Positions 9,801 through 20,613 are shown, counted from the first letter of the stretch. The stretch is DNA of 64,000 bases from Tetrapyrgos nigripes (GCA_013368315.1 JAACJM010000251.1:54528-118527), one strand, 5' to 3'. Notes: generated from the letters alone by a model not told the origin. Program-made: numbers and translations.

Positions 9801-12229
9801 AGATTCGGCAAACTTCATCCCCGACTTTCGATCTGATAGTGGGGCTATTGACCCAACTCCTGGACAGCATATTGAAGCCCATGACATACCGAACCTGCAA
9901 GGTGAATTGGCAGACAGTCATATCACAGATGAGGAGTTTCAAGAGGCAATAGAACGACGGGATAGTATTGCTGAAGCTATGTGGCTACAGTACCAGGAAG
10001 TACTACAAACATGGGCAGATGAAGAGGTCGATCAATACCTGGATGTTAACGATGAATTAGGTAATGGTGGTGAAGGTGAAGATGAAGATGAAGAGGATGG
10101 TCAAGTAGAGTAGGAATGAAGGGTAGTAGGAGATTAAAGAAAGTGGACATTAAAGAAGTGATATAGTAATAAAAAGAATGTGGTTCAACAAACTGATTTC
10201 AACACATCAAAAGGAAGCTCTTCGACTGTAAGATCCAGAGTTCTCTTTACCCAACACTGACGCTTGGGTGTCCCACGACTGGCCCAGGTCATATATGCAT
10301 CAGCCTGCATAGTATCCTTACCCAACAAGTCACCAAGTTCATCCTGACGGTCATTGGAAAGCCAAGTCTCCTTCGCATCAGCTAGATCCATGGCAGCACA
10401 GCGATGCATGGGACTAGGTTGAAGCTTCGGAGCTAAAGCTCCAACAGTAGCCCCAAATACACCACTAAACTCATGGACAGCTTGTCCAATTCCCGAAAGA
10501 CCCTCAGCAATAGCTGATGTACACATGCACTTGACAGAGTTGGATCCAAGACTATCCCCAGAACATTTGGAGGATAGTGGTTTCAGGGCAGGAGTAGAAG
10601 GGATAGGGACAGGTTTAGGTGCACTAGGAGATGGAGTAGAAGGGGGTAGAGCATTGGGAGATGGAGTAGAAGGGGGTAAGGCAGGTTCAGAAGCTATACC
10701 TGATGCAGCTGAGTGAGGAGAGACTGAAATCGCAGAAGCCGATGGCTCAGCATTGAGCAAGGAAGGATCAATAGGAGGATCAGAAGAGGGGACTGCAGAC
10801 AGAGGATCAGGAGATGATGACGCTGTTGCTGGTTGATGAAGACCAACTGCTCCCGTTGAAGCAGAAAAGCGGTGATCGCCTTCTGTTTCTCTGGACACAG
10901 CTTGAGGACATCATTGTACACAGCCCAACCACTATTCCGGAATGGACTACAGTCAGGATGTGATATGACAATGCCCTCCCATACTTTAGCATCAATATCT
11001 GTGGTGATGTTTGCTCCAAGGTCATCGTCCCAATGAATACCTGAAACTCCTTTCAAGTACTCCACAGTGTCAAAAATGAACAATAACTGGGCAAATAGGG
11101 GTTAGATAGTCAGAAGGATACTCGAAAATTGAAAAGTAATTGCAACGCACATCAGTAATCTTCTTCTTGACACCATCAAACTTCTTCTCCCCACCAGCAA
11201 TAATCCCCTGATTGAGATGTGCGGTGAGCAGCCTAATGGCTGCTGGAGTGAACTTCCGCCTATCTCCAGAAGCAGGGACATGTGGGATTCTCTATCACAT
11301 TGAGAATCGTCCAAATGGCATTGGAACCCGCTTTAGGGGGCAGGTATACAGGAGTGGTAGTGCGAGTAATTACAGTACCTGAAATGCTCGTATAGCCCTT
11401 GCCACGGCCAGCAGTCTCTTGTTGCCCATTGGAACAGGTCTTGACTGAAAGGACATGTCGAAATGAGAGTAGAAAAGAAAAGAAACAACGCTTTTATTAT
11501 CACTGATTAATCTACAGATAACAAAAAAGACCAAGAGCCCGTGGCTGTACGCTTGCACGGGAATTTTACATAAGGGCCACGGCCACTGGCCACGGATTTG
11601 AGGCCCATCCGAACTGGCTCTAAGCTCCGGGCCACAACTCTCACTGCCTTTTTTCATCCTCTTCGCAAGTTAGAAAACCTACATGATTCATTTTTATTTT
11701 CATTTCTTGTGTTTTCAACATTACCTTCTGGCCTCGTACTCGCCACACGTGGGCGCTGGCCCACAACTCTGTCATACACTCTTACCCCCATCTTCGATTC
11801 AGTCAGCTTCCCGAACTCGGCAAGCAACGAGACGACCTATTCACTCCAGAAGAACTCAAAATAAGATGGGCATGTGTCCATCTTGTCACGGATCCTGATT
11901 ATCAAGGTCGAGGATTCGCAAAAGCAGTGGTGAATGAGGTATATGCGAGGGTAAGTATTCAAAGTCAGGTTATAATTATAATTCACGGAAAATACTTCTA
12001 CTCGCGATTGTCAGGCAAAAGCCAATGAACAGCTCATTGCGTTGATGACAGAAGAGGATAATGTATGTACATCTTGATCTCGCGTGAATGAATTTTTGAT
12101 CATACGTTGTTTTGGTTCTAGGTAAAGAAGTACATGCGAATGGGCTTTCAGGAAAGGGGACAGTGTAGCATCTCAACGCCAGGATCTATCTCGAGAGACC
12201 TTGTCATGCACATCATGAGCCGGGAGTAG
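6842..12229 (+). CDS. GNAT-family N-acetyltransferase, intron 4 enlarged by transposons
   Basis: Seven exons join in phase: 6842-6881, 6935-6985, about 7138-7310, 7388-7462, 11807-11950, 12015-12062 and 12122-12229, giving about 212 residues. The C-terminal half carries the acetyl-CoA loop of GNAT enzymes (HLVTDPDYQGRGFAKAVV, matching the Q/RxxGxG/A motif) and a typical final strand region (YMRMGFQERG). The N-terminal part (FTAIIRAGLAGGELYGVNV) fits small fungal GNATs that acetylate small amines or proteins; the substrate cannot be read from sequence. Intron 4 (7463-11806, 4344 bp) holds the nested transposons. Its donor (GTAAAT) and acceptor (GTCAG before CTT) are present and keep the frame, so function may survive if the long intron is spliced. 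The exon 3 start is the least certain boundary. Confidence 0.8.
7923..8219. repeat. Direct pair of 68-bp repeats (GAGGCC family B)
   Basis: Copies at 7923-7990 and 8152-8219 share TTACGAGGCC, an ATGAGG block, TACACTCGA and GTGGCTATG. A third, more diverged copy lies at 19365-19425. They look like solo ends or a duplicated terminus of a MITE family, placed just left of the Harbinger insertion. Confidence 0.6.
8419..10113 (+). pseudogene. Harbinger transposase (DDE_Tnp_4), broken
   Basis: The start is MSDSNLGYENL at 8419. Exons after the first break end at 9087, then run 9142-9567 and 9618-10113. The first catalytic Asp is in GCIGALDGSH, the second in YYLGDAGF. The third position, normally Glu in the family's RNVIERIFGV-like motif, reads RNVIAHIFGV, so the Glu is Ala. 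There are two further lesions: an extra T in the run at 8557-8560 shifts the frame, and a foldback element splits the ORF at 8605-8883. The C-terminus is acidic (GEGEDEDEEDGQVE). The copy is probably inactive, although the TIRs look recent. Confidence 0.85.
8605..8883. mobile_element. 279-bp foldback element inside the transposase
   Basis: Two arms of roughly 105 bp (CACTGGGTGCAAACACTTG outermost) are near-perfect inverted copies around a loop of about 70 bp. TAT flanks both sides (8602-8604 and 8884-8886). Removing the element plus one TAT restores a continuous codon sequence reading GHP-MRIYTELG, which fixes the insertion boundaries. There is no coding capacity. Confidence 0.85.
10185..11456 (-). 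CDS. Harbinger Myb/SANT-like DNA-binding protein
   Basis: Read leftward from MSFQSRPVPMGNKRLL (ATG 11456-11454). After an uncertain junction near 11300 comes RKFTPAAIRLLTAHLNQGII and GGEKKFDGVKKKITD, typical of the Myb/SANT-like domain of Harbinger second proteins. An intron near 11160-11095 follows, then FHWDD-like sequence (SGIHWDDDLGAN), a Ser/Pro-rich linker with repeats of PPSTPSP, and a conserved-looking C-terminus (DLADAKETWLSNDRQDEL). It is thought to bind the TIRs and help recruit the transposase. The frame changes once near 10870, so this copy may also be damaged. The start and the first introns are provisional. Confidence 0.6.
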
Positions 12230-12570
12230 TGAATTCTTGGGGGACAATGAAGGAGCTTGCAGTTATCGCATTAAATAATGAAGGTAGAGAAAGTACTTGG
12301 TTGGATTTCAGAAATAACGGCTGCCAGCCACATAAGAGTCTCCGCCATCAGCGCTGGCACGCTGTTCATCATATGCATATACACTTTCAGACTGTGTGGT
12401 GCCTAGTGATGTGTGGGCCGGGCCGGGCTTGGGCTGGGCTTCGTTGGGCTCAGGCTTGCTAGAGATCAAGCCTGAGCCTTGGAGCCCTAAGTAGGGCGGG
12501 CTTGGGCTCAGTGGTAGAAAAAATTGTAGGACAGTAAATTAGAAGTAACTAGAACAATTATCAGCATATT

Positions 12571-12855
12571 CTAGATGAAACCACCATAATCTAAGTCGTC
12601 CTCGCTATCTTCAGCGTTATCAACGTCAATAAGCTCCACCCAATCTTCCTTTTTATCTTCTGGATTACCATCATCATCAACCTCAAAATCTTCTTCATCC
12701 TCCAATGGGGCTTCACGGAAGATTAAGTCATGACAGAGCACACACTTGAGGAACTGCAGTGGTTCAACAATATCCTTCCCAAGCCGGTTGCGTCGTTTGC
12801 TGATTGTAATCCCAGCTGATGAGAAGGCGCGCTCACTGGACACAGACAATGCCAT
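12571..12855 (-). pseudogene. hAT transposase C-terminal fragment
   Basis: Starting around MALSVSSERAFSSAG, this matches the hAT dimerisation region (SSERAFSSAG, then KRRNRLGKDIVEPLQ). An acidic tail follows (DNAEDSEDDLDYGG). Only the last 95 residues of a transposase that is normally 600-800 residues long are present. A GC-rich sequence with repeated GGGC units (12408-12500), resembling hAT subterminal DNA, lies downstream, and a short GCTTGGGCGGGGCCC stretch lies at about 12942 on the other side. It is an internally deleted hAT relic. Confidence 0.7.
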
Positions 12856-12959
12856 AATGTGACCCTGGGTCCTGGTGATCTATGCCTTGAGCTACTAGTC
12901 ATACAACGTCGAGAGCTAGACAATGAGATATGATTAGGCTTGGGCGGGGCCCATAACCT

Positions 12960-13394
12960 ATGAGAATAAATGAATATGAGGGCACTTGTTAAACAAGCGA
13001 CGAATACTATTGCGGCTCTAGAGCTACTGTGGCTATGCGAATCCATAAATATAACACAATGGAGAAAAGTGGATACTACAATGTAATGTCTGATATCAGT
13101 TTGGAGTCAACGATGTAAGAAATGATGTAAGTACAGAGTAGTACAGAAAGTAAATGGTGCATATGTGGAAACAAGTGGATCGTGTATACTAGTAGAGTGG
13201 AGAGAAAGATGTGAGAATTTGTTGTAAGTATAGTTCAATACAAAATTCCAACATATCTATCTGTAAGCTGAGTGCAAGAAAGTGCACCATCTGACACCTT
13301 ATGTAGCTGGGCAAAGAATGAATTAAAAATGATATTTAGATGAACTATGGAAGACAAGGACAAGAAGCTGAAGAAAACATGATCATGATGTTGA
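12960..13394. other. Gene-free AT-rich stretch
   Basis: Nothing recognisable was found. It is the 3' flank of the membrane-protein gene at 13395-14849. Confidence 0.3.
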
Positions 13395-14849
13395 TTAGTA
13401 TGTTGTCTCTTGAATTGGAACTTCTTGGATGTCTTCCTCAGCAAATACTACCTCTTGAATCTCAATTTTGTCCTTATCCTCATCCACCTGAAATGAGGCT
13501 GCAGTTTGGACTGCAGGGGCAAACCTCATAGATTGAGAAAGGGACATCTGATTGGTATATTGGTCCCCATCTTTCTTCATTTCAGCCGATACGACCAGAA
13601 TGATGAAGAGAGGATATAATGCCTTAATCAGAAATTCCATCAGTGAAGTATACACTCTAGGATCAAGGCTTTCAACACATACAGTTAACGAGGGCATAGC
13701 AGTGGAAAAAGTCGCAAATGCCAGTGTTTGGTTATCATTCATCAATGAGATTATCATGTATGTCACCTGGGATGACGAGACGATTATATTTTAGTGTTTG
13801 TAAGGTTAGAAGGCAGCCACTGGAACCACTAACCCAAAGCATACAATAGATAATCCCAGATTCCACCAGCAGGAATAGAACTTTACGAGTCCGGGAAACT
13901 GTGTTGCCACACTGACTGAGATTTTTTCTGATATCCCGACTGTGAACCCTTGACATATAAAATTTATGAAGGTTAGTGAATAGGATAACAAGGATAACAG
14001 TTAACCGAATAGTTGAGAGAGAACCTACGAAGCTTTGTATCCTATAAGACTCGTAGCAAGGATGTTTGTGGCCAGCAAAGGGATAACCAGTACTAATGTG
14101 TGCCATCGTTGCTGGTTGATTGGCTCAGTGCTATATTCCTCTTGAACGAATACGGCAATTTCAAAGCCTGCATCTGTACCTGCTCCAACTGATAAAGTTG
14201 GTTGAAGTAAAATTAGTAGTACTAACCTCGAAGAATGACTGCTTGGCCTACCAAAAGATGAAACGATTGCCATGGTCAAAATGGTTTTGACAAGTCGATT
14301 ACCAGAGAATAGAATTCATGCCCTCCAGATTACGATTCCATCTCCAATGACAAACTAGGTTGCCAAAAGTGTTATCAGTAAGTCAAAAAATAATTCAATG
14401 AATATTAATGGTTGAGGAAATTACTTACATTTAACCTGTCAAATATCGCTGTTGCAATCTCAAAGATCATTTCCTGCTGGTCGGACTTTACGACGTTAGG
14501 GCCAGTGTAACTGAAATTTGGAAGTTGGACCAGGATAAATTGAGTATTAACGACCACATGCCCAATCGTGAAGAGGAACATCAAGACAACGAATGCGAAG
14601 AGGATGAGCTGTGCGTTCAAATGGCGCTTTCGTTGTGATCTGTATACTCGTCACCAATGCACCACCGCACAATATATGAGGTCTAGACACTTACAAGATA
14701 ATGAAGATAATGATGAATACGAGTGGGACATTTATACCACAGAGTAGCCATGATACGGCTGTTTGGAGCAACCATATCTTGAGAACCTCGATATCAGAGC
14801 TGACAATGGGAAGGGATGGTTGCTGTCCTTCAAGTGTACCAGAAGACAT
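13395..14849 (-). pseudogene. Multi-pass membrane protein with a premature stop
   Basis: Exon 1 is 14695-14849 (MSSGTLEGQQPS, then helix VPLVFIIIFIIL), exon 2 is 14429-14639 (helix LILFAFVVLMFLFTIGHVVV) and exon 3 starts at 14354 (FVIGDGIVIWRA). Later exons carry TLVLVIPLLATNILATSLIG, VLFLLVESGIIYCMLWV and FLIKALYPLFIILVVS, ending in an acidic cytoplasmic tail and TAA at 13395. Six to seven hydrophobic segments are seen. This layout matches a large, uncharacterised 7-TM family expanded in Agaricomycetes. Codon 14318-14316 is TGA where the family usually has Trp (WRAW); a single G-to-A change explains it. One splice site around 14226-14251 is unclear. Otherwise the gene looks intact. Confidence 0.65.
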
Positions 14850-15329
14850 GGAGAGGGACTGGAGGAAGAGGGTGGGGTGATGCTGACCAGCTTCCAGGAC
14901 TCGGAGCTTTTACCCACCTATCCAGTCACTTTCCTACGAGACGTGCTTCGAGATTGCTGATCCGGTCAGAATCCTACGGTGTAGTATGGCCGGGACCAAT
15001 TGTTTACACCCAACAGCATGCGCGTTGCTTCTATGGGCACGAGCAGCCATTCAAGTTCCTCATGACAACTTTCTGGCTCGGGTACGGTTTCCCCCTACCC
15101 CGTGGTCCTTAACATTGGATTGAGAGCCAAGGACATGACTTCCGAGTCCCGTATCACGCCAATCCTTCACGATCCGTCCCACCACGTTCTCGGTATGCCA
15201 TCACATGGCACATGAATGCGTTCCAATCTTGGGAAAGGAGGATAACAGAAAGGAAATGAGACGAAGACGGACTCAATGGACTATAGATAGATGAATAATT
15301 AAAATAGAAACAAATTCGAAAGGACAGAC
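14850..15329. other. 5' flank of the membrane-protein gene
   Basis: No supported gene. It presumably holds the promoter for the leftward gene that starts at 14849. Confidence 0.3.
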
Positions 15330-15560
15330 CGGTAGATGGATCCAGAAAAGTGCGGGTCCCCCTGGTACATGGTGCGGATGCAGGTGGTGCAGGTGCCGGG
15401 TGTGGGTGGTGCGGGTATGCTGTTCAATTTGCACTTTTATTATTTGTACCCGTACACACTCGATACTTCCCGCACTCATAGTCGAAACCCCCGCACTCAC
15501 TGAAGTTTTGCCGCACCCACAGTCGAGTTGTCCCGCACCCTCAATGTTCGAAACTTCTGC
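15330..15560. repeat. Hairpin minisatellite element, copy A (diverged)
   Basis: The centre is TTCAATTTGCACTTTTATTA, followed by serial CCCGCACTC units at roughly 20-bp spacing. The left arm (GGTGCGGGT units) is more diverged than in copies B and C. Confidence 0.6.
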
Positions 15561-16234
15561 ATGGGATTTAAATCCATTATGTGATGTTTCTTGGGCTTTC
15601 TTGGATTACTTGTATAGATGGAAATGCTTCAAACGTCTGAATAACAGTACTATGGGGTCTGGAAGGTTCTCCAGACGCGACGCGTCAGGTCAGGTGATGA
15701 GCACACGACTGACACGTGGTTTGCGTGGAGCAGGAACTGCCACGTTGCAAGCTCTTTTGATGGACGACTACTATCATGTCCGTCCTGTCGTTCAAGAGCT
15801 TTCTGGACTGAGAACCTCCCCTCCACAATATCTTCACTCAATGCCCCTTTGATATGTTTTGCCGCCCCATACTCTTTCGACACGTCAAAACACACAATAA
15901 TCGGAAACTTCCAGCCTGCGTAAATGCTTCAAAGCTACTTTAAATTAAAAGGATCAAAGACTTCGGTTGAAGGGTACCAAGAACAGGCTATGAGATAGGT
16001 TTCAGATACTCAACTTGGTACGTAGTCCTATGTCTTTAAATGTTCTGCGTGGTTCATTTGTCCACAGAACAATTCCTAGGCTTCGACTGGTGTCTTTCGC
16101 CCTGATGCTAACTTGCGTTGCTTGCATCTGGGGCTCCCTTTTGGTCTAGGTCTCTCGGCTTTGTGGTCATCCTCTTTTCTTTCTGGTCGTGTCTGCTTCT
16201 AGCGAACATAGTTCTCGTCCCATATTGCCGACTT
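15561..16234. other. Gene-free stretch sharing a 15-mer with 17.4 kb
   Basis: No supported gene. ACGCGACGCGTCAGG at 15675-15689 recurs exactly at 17423-17437; it contains the ACGCGT core of MluI cell-cycle boxes. The surrounding sequence shows no extended similarity by eye. Confidence 0.35.
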
Positions 16235-16531
16235 CTAGGTATTCACCATCCTCTTGCACTGGTTCTCCTTGGTTGTATATCGAGTAGACAGAAGTGAAGA
16301 TGGTAGGTCGTCATTCTCTGCATCAATTTCCCCAGAAGCTGACTGTTTGTTCGCTGCCAGCTTTCTCTCATTTAAAACCTTTTGTCTCTGGCTATCCTTT
16401 TGTAACGGCTCTAATTTAGCCGTGAATGGTTCTGGATGAACCGAGAATGTTGGTGAGTCGATCTCTTCTTGCTTCGTACCCAAATCTCCAAATAAACCCG
16501 TTCTATAGCAGAGAATATGAGGTAGAGACAA
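16235..16531 (-). CDS. Hypothetical charged protein or exon
   Basis: This open stretch of 98 residues is Lys/Glu/Gln-rich (EPLQKDSQRQKVLNERKLAA) and non-repetitive, like a real soluble helical exon. It ends at TAA. I do not recognise it. The ATG at 16531 may not be the true start, because upstream sequence could add exons. Confidence 0.25.
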   Translation of the reverse strand: MSLPHILCYRTGLFGDLGTKQEEIDSPTFSVHPEPFTAKLEPLQKDSQRQKVLNERKLAANKQSASGEIDAENDDLPSSLLSTRYTTKENQCKRMVNT

Positions 16532-16984
16532 ATAAGAGGTAAAAAGACTAACTACTGTGGGCGCAACCGCGTAGATACTTATACTGCCTGGAAGTATGTA
16601 CTTCTGTTGTTCTGATGATATAGACAGAGCCCTTACACCTCTTCAATTCACCTTCAATAATCTCGGCTTTCAACCTGGTATCACGCTTGAATTTTTCTCC
16701 GTTTTTTTTTTGTAACATAGTTGTCCACTAAAGTCATTCCGGTTCCTCCTCAAGAAGGCCTATTTTCCTGAGTTCCAGGACATGTATGTACCATTGTCCG
16801 TCTAATGATCATTATAATACAGTGCTGCTTATGTACTCCTACTAGTAGCAATACCCTTACAATTGTGGCTAGGAAGCTTGTAGGAGCTTGCGGTGGAAGT
16901 AGTGTACTATTTCTGAGCTTGCAATGGGCCAGGAACGCTGTAAATGGCTCTTATTTTCACGGGGAAGCTGTGGATAGTCATCTA
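16532..16984. other. No supported gene
   Basis: A T-run at 16703-16712 and short open stretches only. A possible small exon (KKAYFPEFQDM before a GTATGT) was seen on the + strand near 16750 but has no partner exons. Confidence 0.25.
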
Positions 16985-17290
16985 GGCCCAGGAATTGACT
17001 TCATGAACATTGGGTGCGGGAGAGTTTTCAAGAGTGTGCGGGGAAAGGTAGCTCACTGTATGCGGGAAAAGTCAGCAAGTGCGGGGAAAAATACTGCGAG
17101 TGCGGGTAAATAATAAAAGTGCAAATTGAACTATGCAGTTCATTTTGCACTTTTATTATTTCTACCCGCACACACTCGACATTTCCCGCACTCATTGCTG
17201 AAATACCCGTACTCATTGTTAAAATCCCCGCGCTCATTGTTGAGATCCCCGCACTCATTCAGGTTTCCCACACTTTTAATGTCTAAGTTG
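16985..17290. repeat. Hairpin minisatellite element, copy B
   Basis: The left arm has serial GTGCGGGAAA-like units, the centre is AATAATAAAAGTGCAAATTG facing its inverse, and the right arm has the complementary CCCGCACTCATTG-like units. The 5' edge (GGCCCAGGAATTGA) is shared with copy C. Confidence 0.75.
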
Positions 17291-18246
17291 TCTTTTTTTT
17301 TCCATAAAACTTAAGACATTTTGCTCATTACTGACTTGGATGTTTTTATTCTTACTTTTATGAGTGGAATACCTAGCATGACACAGAGCGAGGACGACGC
17401 AAATTGGATGCAAGACCTTTTAACGCGACGCGTCAGGGTCACGTGTAAGTAACATGACTCAAAGTTTCATGTGACTCATGCCGGTACCTTCGGCACTCTT
17501 TGCCACGTCGTGCTGTCTTTACTACCACCACCAGCCCAGCGCGTACCAGACGTGCTCAAGCTTGTCCCCCGATGTGCCGTGACAGAAATACCCTTTTTAT
17601 CGCCCTCTTTATCCCAACCTCTTCGCAATAGTCCAGTTCAGAAGCTAACGTTAACGCGTCTGTGTAGCAGGAATGGGGTGTATGTGCTTTGGGCAGTGTA
17701 TTAGTGTAAGGTGGTCAAGAATATGGCGAGTAATAGTTTCCATCACGTCGTTCAAGAGCCAAACGGTGCATTGTTCAATCCCTTGGAATACGCCTAGCTG
17801 ACATCTCTTCCTCTACAGTCCCGTTATACTCTCACTCCTCTCAACTAGGTGAGTTATTCTATGCGTGTGCCGTTCGCGTGCAATTCACAATAAATAGCCT
17901 CAGGTCTCAAAATACACGTACATGGTATGTGATTGTACATCGCGCATGCTTGGCATCTCTGCTGACGATACATCCTGAACTTCTGTCTTAGATCTTCTTA
18001 TGGGTTACTACGAAGGGACTTCGATTTGGACAGGGCTGTATGGGATTCTTATAGAATAGCTACAGACTTTGTGTATATTATGACAGATAGATGCAGAAAT
18101 ATACATTTGCTTTTTCACTATTCTTTCGTGCAGGAATCGTATTTTCTGCAAATTTCTAATTTGACTGAATGGATATCTGCAAGAGCTCATATTCATGTGC
18201 ACATTTTGTTCTATTTACGCATAGTCAGTTTTCGCTGGGTGTAAGT
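17291..18246. other. Gene-free stretch between hairpin copies B and C
   Basis: Only unsupported short ORFs. It contains the second copy of the ACGCGACGCGTCAGG 15-mer (17423-17437). Confidence 0.3.
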
Positions 18247-18530
18247 GGCCCAGGAATTGAATTCGTGAACATTGAGTGTGGGAGAGTTTTCGAGAGTGTG
18301 CGGAGAAAGTAGGTCACTGTGTGCGGGAAAAGTCCGTGAGTGCGGGGAAAGATATCGAGAGTGCGGGTAAATAATAAAAGTGCAATTTGAACAGCATATT
18401 GAACAGCATAATTTGCATCTTTATTATTACTCGCACTCGTCGTATTTTTTTCCCCGCACTCGACGACTTTTCCCGCACTTAAGCACCAATTTCCCGCACC
18501 AACTAAAGATTTCCACCCCGCACGCCTCGT
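18247..18530. repeat. Hairpin minisatellite element, copy C
   Basis: It has the same architecture as copy B: a shared left edge (GGCCCAGGAATTGAATTC), GTGCGGGAAA units, a central AATAATAAAAGTGCAATTTG with its inverse, then CCCGCAC units. It is close to copy B over the left arm. Confidence 0.75.
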
Positions 18531-18657
18531 CAAGATAATTGATTATCTGGTAATATAACGTCAAATACAAGTGGCACAGTGAAATGGATTTCTAGACTAT
18601 ATGCTACTATACATGTACAGCAAGTCCTCCACAATGCGTAAAAGTGTCAATCATCTA

Positions 18658-19285
18658 TTATGTCGTGAGGAGCTTACAATCTAAGGAAGAAAAGCAGAAA
18701 GAATAAGAAATATCAGACCTATAAATCTTGTTACCAAGAGACAAGGACGAGTGGTTGACTATACTGTGAATTGTGTCAAAGTAAACTACAGTAAGTATGA
18801 TTATCCATACTGAACGACAATAATTTAAGCAGATAATAAGTAGACGACGAACCCAAACCCACATGCCTCTTACTGCTATTTTTCGTCCAAGATATGTTAT
18901 GTTGATGACTTGAGCACAAAAGAGGCTGCTCTTTGCTTGTATCAGGGGGCACAGGGACAAAATTGGTTGGAGACGACGAAGATAGGATTGAGGAAACAAG
19001 ATCAGAAGAAGACCGCACACAGGGAGAGCAGACAAGCGATTGTTGATATCAGGAAGGAATTCTGACAAAAAACAGCCGAGACTGAGATTGGCAGTATGTG
19101 ATTTGCAAGGAGCATGGAAGATCGATAAGACGACCAGCAAAAGTAGATACTGAGATCCAAGGAGAACATCTGTAAAAGGTAGCATCAAGGTAGCATACCA
19201 TTGCACATTGTTCTGAGGGTGAGCTGTGTAGGACGTTGGGAAATTGAGGATAAGGATACATCGAGAAACTGAGGACTACGGACAT
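18658..19285 (-). CDS. Unrecognised ORF, possibly coding
   Basis: A 183-codon open stretch (18658-19206) rich in Leu/Ser/Cys, with a second overlapping frame (18776-19018). It could be a membrane-like ORF or a chance ORF in AT-rich DNA. No motif, start context or intron evidence decides this. Confidence 0.15.
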
Positions 19286-19714
19286 ACGAGCTCCTTAGGC
19301 TTTCTTCTAGCCTCTTCGTTTTGTTCTTCGCCTGCGATCTTGCAACCTCTGTGACGACAGACAGTTACGATGCCGAAGAATGAGGCTGAGTTCTTTACAC
19401 TGTGTTTCCGCGTGTGGCTATGTCTAATTGGCGCCCCGGTTTTTTCCGTGCTTCTTGCCAAATTTTCCCGCTTCATAGCCAGGCTGTAGGTAAACAATCA
19501 CTAGTCCATGCGGTATGTATGCACCTTTGGTGTTTTTTTCTCTATGCAGCTCACAACGACTTATAGGTCGTTTCCAATGACAACTCTTGTTTTTTCTCGT
19601 TTATTGTACTGGTTTTGGAGCAAGACATGAAGAAAACATCGAAAATTAGAGAAAGTACCGTTATATCTGCTGTCATGTTTCTGCTTTATTTCTCATCGGT
19701 TCGCATCTACAACA

Positions 19715-20105
19715 GTTGTAGCCAAGGGGATCAAGAAAGATGGAGTGAACTACAATGAAGCAATACTTGGGTGCGTTCTTCTTCAGTCTGCCTCTAATCT
19801 CTCTAGCCTTTCCTCTTTATCAATCGCTCCCTCCATCTTAACAGCATGGTTCTTGACTAGTACATTTCTACCATCCTCAAACTTTCAACTTGGGGTGGCG
19901 CTATTGAGCTGAGCGTCCTTGCGGCTCACTACGGAACAGAAATTTGCTCCATTGATGTTGAAACCGGCTGAATCAATCACTTCTCTCCCCCAGATGGCGC
20001 TGTTGGTGGATATCATTGATTTATTCTGGAATACACTATGACACTGCAACCTTTGCACTGAGATTCACCAGGAGAATGGCACCAAACATTATTTCCTGTG
20101 GTGTG
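19715..20105 (+). pseudogene. OTU1/YOD1-type deubiquitinase fossil
   Basis: Exon remnants read VVAKGIKKDGVNYNEAILG, then an intron, then STWGGAIELSVLAAHYGTEI and CSIDVETG, and later GEWHQTLFPV. These match, in order, the OTU domain of the ubiquitin thioesterase OTU1 (TWGGAIELSILA, then D-V-E-T-G, then the F-H-Q-T region with the catalytic His). OTU1 removes ubiquitin in Cdc48-dependent ER quality control. In-frame TGA occurs at 19969, 20017 and 20059, and the block corresponding to the IYSGIHYD motif is disrupted. The catalytic-Cys part (normally DNSCLF) is missing upstream, cut near the repeat at 19365-19425. The intron is retained, so this is not a retrocopy. Confidence 0.75.
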
Positions 20106-20613
20106 TAGATTCACCATCTTTGACTTTGCTTATGCAGACCTCAACTGAAGACAACACTGCCGAGACTACAACACCGACAAAGTACAGTTCAATATATAGT
20201 GCCGCTGACTGGTCACCAATGTATTCCTTTCTAGGTGAACAATGAAGGAATGACCCAATGACATGTATAACAAGTCCAGCTATATGATATTCTGATGAGG
20301 ACTGTAGTCATAGCTGAGACACATCGAAGTGGACAAGAAAGGAAGAAGATTTAGTTGAGTTTACTTACAACAGAGGTTGTCCTGAATATATACATACAAT
20401 CCAGAAAGGGAAGCAACAACGCAGGTTTTCAATTTACAGCTGAGGATTGGAAAACAATTGGAACACGGCCATTGTACACTGAAGATATCCCTGCAAAAAG
20501 CATCTGCTCTGTCAGATATACAGCAGGTTTCTATGGGTCAGGAGAGGAAACGCTTGCTTTGAATGTGAAGTTTGTTATTCTATGATTGTCTGACCCTGTA
20601 AAGAAATAAAATA

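Larger units (their letters stand above)
8272..11620. mobile_element. PIF/Harbinger DNA transposon with TAA target duplication
   Basis: The first and last roughly 130 bp are inverted copies (GAGCCAGTTCGGATGGGCC outermost) with only a handful of differences, nearly all transitions. TAA flanks both ends (8269-8271 and 11621-11623). The element is 3349 bp and carries two convergent genes: a DDE_Tnp_4-type transposase (+) and a Myb/SANT-like DNA-binding protein (-). That two-gene layout defines autonomous Harbingers. The young-looking TIRs contrast with the broken transposase, so mobility would need a partner copy supplying the enzyme. Confidence 0.9.
7502..11763. mobile_element. Outer TIR element in GNAT intron 4
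   Basis: The left end (7503-7538: GGTGCCACTGCTTCGCATGG, then ACGAGGCCC) and the inverted right end (11730-11763: GGGCCAGCGC, then GTACGAGGCC) share the same outside-to-inside order. They look like diverged terminal repeats of one older element. Related ends occur at 2877-2910, 20646-20686 (inverted) and near 27133. No coding capacity of its own is visible outside the Harbinger it contains. Target duplication was not resolved. Confidence 0.45.
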
